This document shows positions 1 through 6,476 of a DNA stretch of 64,000 nt, in pieces. The stretch is from positions 1 to 64,000 of the forward strand of contig CACZFI010000005.1 of NCBI GenBank assembly GCA_902780405.1, in the 5' to 3' direction. This DNA comes from an uncultured Lachnospiraceae bacterium (GTDB taxonomy: Bacteria > Bacillota > Clostridia > Lachnospirales > Lachnospiraceae). Positions within the stretch are counted from its first letter, which is position 1. Each line of letters opens with the position of its first letter. The notes beneath the pieces are model-generated. The model was not told the DNA's origin, searched no databases, and saw only the letters and a program-made list of their open reading frames with translations. The position numbers were made by a program, and so were the translations under genes.

Positions 1-23
1 GTAAGCGCTAAATAATCCGGTGG
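1..23. repeat. IS66 terminal inverted repeat, transposase end
   Basis: Outer end of the IS66 element next to the 3' end of the transposase gene. It pairs with the reverse complement of 2787-2809 with one mismatch at position 17 (C against A). It begins with GTAAGCG, the usual tip of IS66 ends. Confidence 0.9.
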
Positions 24-100
24 TAAAAACCACCCCATACAAATACCCCGATCTCATGTTGCGAGACCGGAGCACCTTGACAATTCACATATGGTTAAGA

Positions 101-1771
101 TCAGTCATTAAAGATCTTTTCGAGATCCTTTTGATGCATTTTTTCTAACGCCTCCTGACATTCAGGATTCCAAGGACAAAGCCTTTCGAGTTCTTCGTCG
201 GTGGGTTGAGTTGAAGGGATATTCATAAGCAAGTATTTCAGATAGTTGTATATGTCTACGCCATTCGCCTTGGCCGTTTCAACGATCGAATATACTAACG
301 AGCTTGCATCAGCGCCGGCCGGGGTGTCTGAAAACATCCAGTTTTTGCGGCCGGTTACAAATGACTTGCAGCTCCGTTCACTGGTATTGTTGCTGAAACT
401 GCAGCCTCCGTCTTCGAGATAAGTGGCAAGAAACGGCTTCCGATTTTTGATATAAGTAAGAGCCTTATCCAGTCTGGAGCCTGACAATGCGGTCTGTGCA
501 TCAACCCATTCAAAGAATGCTTTAAGTACAGGGGCTTCCTTCTCGTTGCGATACTTCTTTATGGCATCGAAACTAACGCCCTTCTTTGCGTGAATAGTAC
601 GTTCCATGTCGAAGAGCTTGTTGATATATGCCAAGCCTTGCACAGCCGGCTGGGTGTAATCGTATTCTTTGCCTTTGGGCACGGCATCGATCAGGTATCG
701 CCGGACATGTGCCCAACAGGATGTCCGGGTACAGTCCTTTAGCTTGTTGTACCCGCTGTACCCATCAGTCATCAGGTACCCGTGGAATCCTTCGAGGAAA
801 TCCTTGGCGGTTTCACCTGCGCGAGTCGGAGAATAGTGGAACAGTACAATCTGTTCCTTATCAAACTCCCCGGTACGAAATACCCACATGTAAGATTTCG
901 TTTGCGCCTTTCGCCCCGGTTCCTTAAGTACCTGGACCGGCGTTTCGTCGGCCATTGCGTACCTCCCGGCTACGAGTCGCCTTTGGAAGTAATCACACAG
1001 AGGGGCAAAGGCCTGTTCTGCATTTTTGATGATCCAGTTTGCGATGTCCCCTCGGCTTATATCGATTCCATAAAGCCGCTTGAAGTCCTGCTCTTGTCTG
1101 TAAAGCGGAAGACTGTTCACGTACTTCTGATACATGACCCATGCAACCGTTGCTGCCGATGCCATGCCGTGCATCATGCGGAACCTGCCGTCCCGACCTT
1201 TTACTATGTATGGACTTATGGCTTCAATCCTGCACTTCGGACAACCATAGGTAATGCTGTAGTATTCGAGGATTTTAACGCCCGGTTTTATGATCTCTAT
1301 CTCCCTGCGTACAAACTCTTCACCGATGCGTTCCAACGGAGTGCCGCATACTCCGCAGATTCGTTTATCCTCATCGACATCTAGATAAATCTTTTGGACC
1401 GGAAAGTCGGCAAACTTTTCTGCCATTGTAGTTTTCTTCTTGCGAGTATGTTTTTCGACGGTGATGTAGTCGTGTTCAAAAGGGTTTGACGGCGACTGTT
1501 CTGCTTCGGCTTCATTAAAAATACCGAACTGTTCGTCAAAAAGACTGAGCTGTCCTTCGAAATCATCTTTTCGTTTTTCGCTGGATTTACCATAGAGCTT
1601 TTTGGTGAGATAGTCGATCTGTTCCTGGAGGATCTTCTCGCGCTTGGCGTGTTCCTCCTCGCGCTTGTTGGCAGCATCGATCAGCTGATTCAGATTTTTG
1701 ATCGTGCTATTCAGTTCCTTGATAGTATCCTTCAGCTCGATGAGCTGACGGTCCTTGGAATCGTTTGCCAA
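101..1771 (-). CDS. tnpC: IS66 family transposase (TnpC)
   Basis: This is the DDE transposase that cuts and joins the element ends. The 556-residue protein has the full IS66 order. A leucine-rich coiled coil lies at about residues 8-60, followed by a basic linker. A zinc finger has Cys139/Cys142 and Cys177/Cys180. The DDE core has Asp275 (in MADETP), Asp336 (in MTDGYSGY) and Glu465 (in NNTSERS), and the IS66 C-terminal tail is at about 510-556. The start is TTG at 1771, chosen because a strong AGGAGG lies 8 nt upstream and the protein then begins MANDSKD. It is the last gene of the element, about 150 nt downstream of tnpB, and has no frameshift or missing catalytic residue. Confidence 0.95.
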   Translation of the reverse strand: MANDSKDRQLIELKDTIKELNSTIKNLNQLIDAANKREEEHAKREKILQEQIDYLTKKLYGKSSEKRKDDFEGQLSLFDEQFGIFNEAEAEQSPSNPFEHDYITVEKHTRKKKTTMAEKFADFPVQKIYLDVDEDKRICGVCGTPLERIGEEFVRREIEIIKPGVKILEYYSITYGCPKCRIEAISPYIVKGRDGRFRMMHGMASAATVAWVMYQKYVNSLPLYRQEQDFKRLYGIDISRGDIANWIIKNAEQAFAPLCDYFQRRLVAGRYAMADETPVQVLKEPGRKAQTKSYMWVFRTGEFDKEQIVLFHYSPTRAGETAKDFLEGFHGYLMTDGYSGYNKLKDCTRTSCWAHVRRYLIDAVPKGKEYDYTQPAVQGLAYINKLFDMERTIHAKKGVSFDAIKKYRNEKEAPVLKAFFEWVDAQTALSGSRLDKALTYIKNRKPFLATYLEDGGCSFSNNTSERSCKSFVTGRKNWMFSDTPAGADASSLVYSIVETAKANGVDIYNYLKYLLMNIPSTQPTDEELERLCPWNPECQEALEKMHQKDLEKIFND

Positions 1772-1923
1772 TGCAGGTACCTCCTGAATCTGATGGTATT
1801 ATTATACCAGATTTTTGGCATGAAAAACATTGGCAAAGCGCTGAAAATAAGGAAAAATCGACGCTCTATTCGCCCGAATGAGCGGCTTGGAAAAATGTTG
1901 CACAAACACATTACCCTGCAAAT

Positions 1924-2268
1924 TTAACCCGCTACAATCGCCTTAGGCTGCTCTATATCGATACCTGACATAAGCCAGTCAAACTCGCGCCAGGTAAGGT
2001 TTCGCACCTCATCTCTGTTTCGCGGCCATCGGTATCTTCCATGGACTGCAGCCAATCGTTTGTACAAAAGAACAAACCCATCCGGCTCCCACATGAGTAT
2101 CTTGATCCGGTCACATCGCCTGCCGCAGAAGAGAAAAATAGCTTTACATCTCGGATCCAGGTGGAGCTTGTCTTCTACGATCGCACATAGGCCGTCAATG
2201 GACTTTCTCATATCGGTGTAGCCGCAGACTATGTAGATCTCATCTGCGACCGTGATATCGCCGATCAT
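1924..2268 (-). CDS. tnpB: IS66 family accessory protein TnpB (Orf2)
   Basis: A 114-residue protein of the IS66 Orf2/TnpB family, needed together with TnpA and the transposase for efficient IS66 movement, although its biochemical role is not settled. Family hallmarks visible are the early DMRKSIDGL segment (about 19-27), a Cys/Arg-rich GRRCDRIKIL segment (about 49-58), and LYKRLAAVHGRYRWP in the C-terminal half. Length is normal for the family. Its start codon overlaps the stop of tnpA by 4 nt (ATGA), so the two are probably translationally coupled. Confidence 0.93.
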   Translation of the reverse strand: MIGDITVADEIYIVCGYTDMRKSIDGLCAIVEDKLHLDPRCKAIFLFCGRRCDRIKILMWEPDGFVLLYKRLAAVHGRYRWPRNRDEVRNLTWREFDWLMSGIDIEQPKAIVAG

Positions 2269-2675
2269 GACAAACTCCTCAAAACAGACAACGTCTTTGA
2301 TACCAGCGCCGGATCCGCGCCATTGCTGAGTGAAATGTGCATATCTCCGATCGTGATCTCAATCATATGTGAATTGTCAAAGTGCTGAGTTACCGCAGGA
2401 AGTTTTTCCTCCGGCAACGGAACGTCGGGGACAATGTCCACCTTAACAACCTCTTGGTTGGTGACGGTCAAGTCATGGATATCCCTCGGTTTTTGAGCAG
2501 GAATGGCATAAGCACATTTCCGAAGCCTCTTTAGTGCATTGTTAAAAGTATAACGGCTTATGCCATTAAGCAGGCACCATTGGGCATCAGACATTCCGCT
2601 TTTGCGTGCTTCCTGGATGAGGGCAAACCATTCATCCTTTGAACGATAAGATTTGGGAACTTGTGAATTTGACAT
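2265..2675 (-). CDS. tnpA: IS66 family accessory protein TnpA
   Basis: A 136-residue TnpA-type accessory protein of IS66. An N-terminal helix-turn-helix-like segment at about residues 10-55 (SKDEWFALIQEARKSGMS through ISRYTFNNALKRL) probably binds DNA. The C-terminal part (about 90-136) is the acidic/hydrophobic tail common in this family, with IEITIGDMHISL. An in-frame start 45 nt further upstream exists. ATG at 2675 is preferred because AAAGGA sits 7 nt before it. The gene is first in the three-gene element and overlaps tnpB by 4 nt. Confidence 0.88.
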   Translation of the reverse strand: MSNSQVPKSYRSKDEWFALIQEARKSGMSDAQWCLLNGISRYTFNNALKRLRKCAYAIPAQKPRDIHDLTVTNQEVVKVDIVPDVPLPEEKLPAVTQHFDNSHMIEITIGDMHISLSNGADPALVSKTLSVLRSLS

Positions 2676-2786
2676 ATACAGTCCTTTCCGTGTGACACTA
2701 AAACGTAGTTTATTAGCCACAATGTCACACCCAAATAGAGTCTATTGGTCAAATTCATTATGATCTTATTATGCGGAGGATTCTAT

Positions 2787-2809
2787 CCACCGTATTATTT
2801 AGCGCTTAC
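2787..2809. repeat. IS66 terminal inverted repeat, tnpA end
   Basis: Inverted copy of bases 1-23 with one mismatch, 111 nt upstream of the tnpA start. The intervening 2676-2786 presumably contains the element's promoter, but no clear -35/-10 pair was identified. Confidence 0.9.
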
Positions 2810-2824
2810 TTATTTAGCGCTTAC
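2795..2824. repeat. Tandem duplication of the IS66 end tip
   Basis: TTATTTAGCGCTTAC occurs twice without a gap, at 2795-2809 and 2810-2824. The inner copy is the tip of the right inverted repeat. The outer copy lies outside the element and is either flanking sequence resembling the IS end or the relic of an earlier end. Confidence 0.9.
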
Positions 2825-2827
2825 CTT

Positions 2828-2887
2828 CTAAATAGACAAATATGGCACGTTGATGCATAATTATGGCGCTAAATAGACAAAAATGGC
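2828..2887. repeat. 19-bp direct repeat beside the IS element
   Basis: CTAAATAGACAAATATGGC at 2828-2846 recurs with one mismatch at 2869-2887. The second copy is preceded by GCG, so it also contains GCGCTAAATA, the core of the IS66 tip. Function is unknown; it could be the end of a lost mobile element. Confidence 0.75.
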
Positions 2888-3054
2888 GTGATAGCATACA
2901 TCGGGAGTCAGGCACCCGAGGTGTTGAAGGAGCCAAGCACACGAGGTGTTGTAACTCAAGCCTGGCTTGAGAAAATATTTGAAACTTCTATCGCTACTTG
3001 CTGAACAAATGACACCTCTTTTTGTACGATGAATACAGAAAGGGGATGATGAAT
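2888..3054. other. Non-coding flank between IS66 and the first chromosomal gene
   Basis: No credible gene here. It holds a near-duplicate of an ACGAGGTGTTG-type phrase (around 2919-2931 and 2940-2951), a GTCAGGCACC phrase, and a perfect palindrome CTCAAGCCTGGCTTGAG at 2955-2971. The palindrome has no T-run after it, so it is not a classic terminator. Confidence 0.5.
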
Positions 3055-3372
3055 ATGAATGAGATTAAGGAGATTACGAAGAAAAAAGCGGAGAAGATGA
3101 TGAATCGGCAGATTCTTGATCTTCTGATTGATAAGTGGAAGCGGGAACTGCTGCCACGGAAAGAGGAGTGGCTGAAGAACGGGTGGCCGTCCAAACTGGT
3201 GCAGACGTCATTCGAGTTGAATGGTATTGCATATGAGATCTACCCGGAGGACATCGGGCTTGGCGGTGACTGCTGGGATGCAGGATTTATGGAGTCGATT
3301 CAGCCGGATATTGAGAAGGATTTGGCAGCGTATGGTGCCATGCACATTTACCATTTCGGTTTTTTAGACTAG
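3055..3372 (+). CDS. Hypothetical protein, 105 aa
   Basis: Unrecognised small protein. The first 45 residues are strongly charged and helical (KEITKKKAEKMMNRQ..., then DKWKRELLPRKEEW). The rest has a compact, aromatic and glycine-rich look (GLGGDCWDAGF) and ends in FGFLD. No signal peptide or membrane segment is visible. ATG at 3055 is preferred over nearby in-frame starts at 3022 (TTG), 3046 and 3049 because AAAGGGG at 3039-3045 is then 9 nt away. The next gene begins 12 nt after its stop behind AGGAGG, so the two are likely co-transcribed, and the protein may work with the XRE-HD protein. Confidence 0.6.
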   Translation: MNEIKEITKKKAEKMMNRQILDLLIDKWKRELLPRKEEWLKNGWPSKLVQTSFELNGIAYEIYPEDIGLGGDCWDAGFMESIQPDIEKDLAAYGAMHIYHFGFLD

Positions 3373-3384
3373 GAGGCGATCGCC

Positions 3385-4200
3385 ATGAGTTTAGGAGCGA
3401 ATATTCGAAGACTCAGAGAAGAACGGAAACTGACGCAGGAGAAGATTGCGGACGAGCTCGAGGTGTCCTATCAGGCGGTTTCGTCCTGGGAGCGGGATGA
3501 GTACAAGCCGGATCTTGACAACCTCCTGAAACTGGCGGAGGTTTTGGATGTCTCGCTTTCCGCGATTGTTGAGGAGAAGAACAAGGTATTCAAGACCAAA
3601 GAGGCCATCTATAACTGGGAGCACATGAAGACCTATGTGAAGGCGACTGCGCGGAGCCTGAAGCTCGCGGATACGCTGAAGGCGCTCGATTTTGCGGTTT
3701 CCGCGCACGAGGGGCAGAAGAGAAAGAAGTCCGATACGCCGTACATTTACCATCCGCTCAACATGGCGTGCCACGCGCTCTCGATGGGGATCAAGGAAGA
3801 CGACGTGCTGGCGGGAATTCTGCTGCACGATGTTGTGGAGGATTGCGGGAAGACCGTTGAGGAGCTCCCGGTTGGCGACAGTGCGAAGGAAATCGTCCGC
3901 TTGATGACGCATGAGAAAGCGAACGGCGACGACAGAGACAAGGTGATGCGGGCATACTACAAGGCACTCGCAGAAAATCCGAAGGCCGCGCTGGTCAAAT
4001 GTATCGACCGTTGCAACAACCTGACCACCATGTCCTGGGGACTCAGCCGGGATCGGATTTACCGCATGATCACCGAGACGGAGAAATTCTTCCCGGCCTT
4101 GTTTAAGACGATCAAGGGAACGATTGAGTATGGCGAGGCAGCGTGGCTACTGCAGTACCAGATGGAGAGCACGCTGGATATCTATAAGAGGTTGATGTGA
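3385..4200 (+). CDS. XRE helix-turn-helix / HD-domain fusion protein (RelA/SpoT-like hydrolase fold)
   Basis: 271 residues. Residues 5-61 form a classic XRE helix-turn-helix (LTQEKIADELEVSYQAVSSWERDEYKPD). Residues about 100-260 resemble the HD phosphohydrolase domain of RelA/SpoT and Mesh1-type enzymes, with His123 in YHPL, His148-Asp149 in LLHDVVED, and Asp208 in CIDRCNNL, all in the order expected for metal binding. No synthetase domain follows, so a small-alarmone or nucleotide hydrolase under DNA-binding control is inferred. The start is ATG at 3385 with AGGAGG at 3372-3377. It is cotranscribed with the 105-aa gene before it and the sce7726-like gene after it (13-nt gap). Confidence 0.8.
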   Translation: MSLGANIRRLREERKLTQEKIADELEVSYQAVSSWERDEYKPDLDNLLKLAEVLDVSLSAIVEEKNKVFKTKEAIYNWEHMKTYVKATARSLKLADTLKALDFAVSAHEGQKRKKSDTPYIYHPLNMACHALSMGIKEDDVLAGILLHDVVEDCGKTVEELPVGDSAKEIVRLMTHEKANGDDRDKVMRAYYKALAENPKAALVKCIDRCNNLTTMSWGLSRDRIYRMITETEKFFPALFKTIKGTIEYGEAAWLLQYQMESTLDIYKRLM

Positions 4201-4213
4201 TGCGGAGAAGAGG

Positions 4214-4807
4214 ATGATGAACGTGTTGTATGACAAGGATATCCGCGAGCCTTTGTTTGGCTTCTTGGAGGAGACTTACGGGAAGGTGAGGATCCTGGAG
4301 GAGAAGCGCACCGGGGCGGCGCGCGCGGACGTGGTGATGATCACACCGGAGATCCTGTACGGAATAGAGATCAAGAGCGACGCGGACACTTACACGCGCC
4401 TTGCGAAGCAGGTCAAATATTACAATTGGTATTACGACCGGAATATCATCGTGGTCGGCACATCGCATGCGATGCATGTTGCGGAACATGTCCCGGATTG
4501 GTGGGGCATTATCACGGTGGAGCCGGACGCAAATGGTGACGCGGATTTCTACGTGCTGCGTGAGGCGGGTGTGAACCCTCGCGTGAAGGACAAGCGCAAA
4601 ATCACCATCCTATGGCGGACGGAGCTGAATCATTTGCTGGAGCAAAACAAACTTCCGAAGTACAAGGCGAAGAGCAAGCTCTTTGTGCAGGAGAAACTTC
4701 TGGAGCGTGTCCCGCCGGAGATCCTCTGGCCGCAGGCATACGAGGAACTGTTCGAGCGCGACTACAATACGATCGCGCAGGAGATTGAGGAGTATAGGAG
4801 TAGATAA
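4214..4807 (+). CDS. sce7726-like putative PD-(D/E)XK nuclease-fold protein
   Basis: 197 residues. The N-terminal 90 residues resemble the sce7726 family of uncharacterised bacterial proteins. RADVVMIT (about 37-44) followed by GIEIKSDAD (about 50-58) fits the D...ExK signature of restriction-like nucleases, and a YYNWYYD segment with a following beta strand (NIIVVGTSH) completes the core. The C-terminal half is helical and charged without a known motif. There is no signal peptide. The start is ATG at 4214 (a second ATG at 4217 is also possible) behind GGAGAAGAGG. A strong terminator follows at 4846, so this gene closes the operon begun at 3055. The nuclease activity is inferred from the motif only. 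Confidence 0.65.
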   Translation: MMNVLYDKDIREPLFGFLEETYGKVRILEEKRTGAARADVVMITPEILYGIEIKSDADTYTRLAKQVKYYNWYYDRNIIVVGTSHAMHVAEHVPDWWGIITVEPDANGDADFYVLREAGVNPRVKDKRKITILWRTELNHLLEQNKLPKYKAKSKLFVQEKLLERVPPEILWPQAYEELFERDYNTIAQEIEEYRSR

Positions 4808-4845
4808 AAGAGATTTAACGTGTGTGGTCAAATGCGGCATAGAAT

Positions 4846-4872
4846 AAGCGTGGTCAACGACCGCGCTTTTTT
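4846..4872 (+). terminator. Rho-independent terminator
   Basis: AAGCGTGGTC, loop AAC, then GACCGCGCTT followed by a T-run: a 10-bp stem with one G-U pair. It ends the 3055-4807 operon. Confidence 0.85.
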
Positions 4873-4892
4873 CGTCTGACGACTGCTGTTTA

Positions 4893-4901
4893 TGGTATAA
4901 T
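4893..4901 (+). promoter_or_regulatory. Extended -10 promoter of the deformylase-like gene
   Basis: TGG directly before TATAAT (4896-4901) forms an extended -10 element. No good -35 hexamer is present at 16-18 bp. It lies 37 nt before the ATG at 4939. Confidence 0.6.
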
Positions 4902-4938
4902 AATGTCTGATGATTAATGGGTAGGGAGCGGATGAACC

Positions 4939-5349
4939 ATGATTAAAGATATTGTAAAAGACGTAATGTTTCTTGGATTGAAATCCGAGCCGACGACGAA
5001 GACAGATTCGCAGATCGAGCAGGATTTGAGAGATACGCTTGCGGCACACAGAAGCGGTTGTGTAGGCATGGCGGCGAATATGATTGGTTACCGGAAGCGG
5101 ACAATCATCGTATCGGTTGGTCTGGGAGACCTGGTCATGCACAACCCGGTTCTGGTGAGCAAATCAGGTGAGTATGAAACCGAAGAGGGATGCTTGTCCC
5201 TGATCGGTACAAGAAAGACGAAGCGGTACAAGGAGATTGAGGTCACATATCAGGACTCCGACTTCCAAGAAAAGCGCCAGAAGTTCAGCGGATATGTTGC
5301 GCAGATCGTGCAGCATGAGATGGATCACCTGGAGGGAATTATTATATAA
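4939..5349 (+). CDS. Peptide deformylase-like protein with altered motif 1
   Basis: 136 residues, close to the length of short deformylases, which remove the formyl group from nascent proteins. Motif 2 EGCLS (Cys85) and motif 3 QHEMDHLEG (His126, Glu127, His130) are intact, so metal binding and the catalytic glutamate are present. Motif 1, normally GxGLAAPQ, reads GMAANMIG (43-50). The usual glutamine that stabilises the transition state is missing at that place. Similar variants are recalled from secondary def-like genes in Firmicutes. It may be a second, specialised deformylase. The ribosome site is a modest GGGAG 10 nt before ATG 4939. Confidence 0.85.
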   Translation: MIKDIVKDVMFLGLKSEPTTKTDSQIEQDLRDTLAAHRSGCVGMAANMIGYRKRTIIVSVGLGDLVMHNPVLVSKSGEYETEEGCLSLIGTRKTKRYKEIEVTYQDSDFQEKRQKFSGYVAQIVQHEMDHLEGIII

Positions 5350-5385
5350 CCGATTCATACCGGGTTTGACGAGGAGGAACGAACC

Positions 5386-5619
5386 ATGAAGTCAATTCTG
5401 ATTAAGGATACAACAAGAGAAGAGCGCGAGCAGATTGTCGCGGAATCCATAGGGAATGTGAACGGATCTTGCGATGGCTGCAGTGCCGGACTGGTCGAAA
5501 TGTACCAGGCGTATATCGACGGAAAGAAGGAAATCAAAGACATCAACATGGAATTCCGCGCGGGTTATGTATCCGGAATCGAAGGCCCGGAGAAGACGGA
5601 GTGCGGGTATGTGAAGTGA
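5386..5619 (+). CDS. Hypothetical small protein with IKDTT N-terminus, 77 aa
   Basis: Unrecognised. It begins MKSILIKDTTREEREQIV, then has a CDGC pair (about residues 29-32) in NGSCDGCSAG, then YIDGKKEIKDINMEFRAGYVSG. The two cysteines four residues apart could bind a metal or form a disulfide. The start has GAGGAGGA 7 nt upstream, so translation is credible. The first 13 codons are nearly the same as those of the zinc-ribbon gene at 6050. It follows the deformylase-like gene by 36 nt and is probably in the same transcript. Confidence 0.7.
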   Translation: MKSILIKDTTREEREQIVAESIGNVNGSCDGCSAGLVEMYQAYIDGKKEIKDINMEFRAGYVSGIEGPEKTECGYVK

Positions 5620-5642
5620 TGTATGCATTGACCGGTGATTTG

Positions 5643-5667
5643 GTGAGGTCAAAATAATTGACCTCAC
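5643..5667. promoter_or_regulatory. Perfect inverted repeat between genes
   Basis: GTGAGGTCAA, loop AATAA, TTGACCTCAC: a 10-bp perfect stem 40 nt before the next gene. There is no T-run, so it is more likely an operator or mRNA hairpin than a terminator. Confidence 0.55.
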
Positions 5668-5706
5668 GGAATGGTGTTTGTGTCGGAAAGGTGACTGGAT
5701 AAGATT

Positions 5707-6048
5707 ATGAATATACAGATTTTTGGAACGAAGAAATGCAATGATACGAAGAAAGCGGAGCGGTTCTTCAAGGAGCGTGGCATCAAGTATCAGTTCATTG
5801 ATATGAAGGAGAAGGGGATGAGCAAGGGCGAATTCCTTTCTGTGGCACAGGCGAACGGCGGGATGGAGAACATGGTCAACTGGGACGGCAAGGACAAAGA
5901 CCTCCTGGCCCTGGTCAAATACACCGCAGAGTCAGCACGCTTGGAGAAAATCCTCGAGAACCCCACCGTGATCAAAACCCCGGTTGTCAGAAACGGCAAG
6001 CAGTCTACGCTTGGTTATCAACCGGATGTGTGGAAGGGATGGGAGTAG
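5707..6048 (+). CDS. ArsC/Spx-family thioredoxin-fold protein
   Basis: 113 residues of the arsenate reductase/Spx superfamily. An N-terminal beta strand leads to GTKKCNDTKKAERFF with a single Cys11 at the active-site position (CxxT, so not a CxxC Spx redox switch). The later ILENPTVIKTPVVRNGKQSTLGY segment matches the cis-proline region (TP) and the C-terminal strand of the family. It could be a glutaredoxin-coupled reductase or a regulator; the sequence does not decide. It ends 1 nt before the ATG of the zinc-ribbon gene, so the two are coupled. Confidence 0.8.
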   Translation: MNIQIFGTKKCNDTKKAERFFKERGIKYQFIDMKEKGMSKGEFLSVAQANGGMENMVNWDGKDKDLLALVKYTAESARLEKILENPTVIKTPVVRNGKQSTLGYQPDVWKGWE

Positions 6049-6049
6049 T

Positions 6050-6418
6050 ATGAAGTCAAATGTAATCAAGGATACAACAAAGGAAGATGTGTGTGCTCAG
6101 TGTGGTAGAGAGTTTCTTGGTGATGAGGACGAATACTGCAGATACTGCGGAACCAAGCGTGGTGAAGGAGTGTTTGATCCGTCAGGGAATATGAATGCTG
6201 CTACTTACGGACCACCCGTGATTGTAACGGTTGAGTGTAAGTCTTGTGGATTCTCGTGGATTAGTCAAACATTCGGAACAGATTTCTCAGAATACTGTCC
6301 GAGATGTGGCAAGAAAACATTAGAGAAGGACGAACAGATTGACCCTGAGTTCCTGGCATTTAGAGATGAATTGATTGCAGATGCTGAAAAGAAGAGGCAG
6401 TTGAAGAAGAGAAGCTAA
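6050..6418 (+). CDS. Two-zinc-ribbon protein with IKDTT N-terminus
   Basis: 122 residues. The N-terminus MKSNVIKDTTKEDV matches that of the 77-aa protein at 5386. It then has two zinc ribbons: CAQC...CRYC at about residues 15-36 and CKSC...CPRC at about 64-88. The C-terminus is a charged helix. No membrane segment is visible. ATG 6050 sits 5 nt after a GGGATGGGAG sequence that overlaps the end of the ArsC-like gene. Upstream in-frame codons exist but would run through that gene. Role unknown; it could act as a nucleic-acid or protein adaptor. Confidence 0.7.
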   Translation: MKSNVIKDTTKEDVCAQCGREFLGDEDEYCRYCGTKRGEGVFDPSGNMNAATYGPPVIVTVECKSCGFSWISQTFGTDFSEYCPRCGKKTLEKDEQIDPEFLAFRDELIADAEKKRQLKKRS

Positions 6419-6476
6419 AAGATTCGGAAGTGTAATGGGGTCAGGCATGTGAGATGATTGCGATTGGAGGTTTTGT

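Larger units (their letters stand above)
1..2809 (-). mobile_element. IS66-family insertion sequence, apparently complete
   Basis: The element carries the three-gene IS66 set on the minus strand (tnpA, tnpB, transposase) between imperfect terminal inverted repeats. The left end starts at base 1 with GTAAGCGCTAAATAA. The reverse complement of 2787-2809 matches bases 1-23 with a single mismatch. All three reading frames are open with intact motifs, so the copy may be active. IS66 elements usually duplicate 8 bp of target. The right-hand candidate is TTATTTAG at 2810-2817, but the left flank lies outside the window and cannot be compared. Confidence 0.93.
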
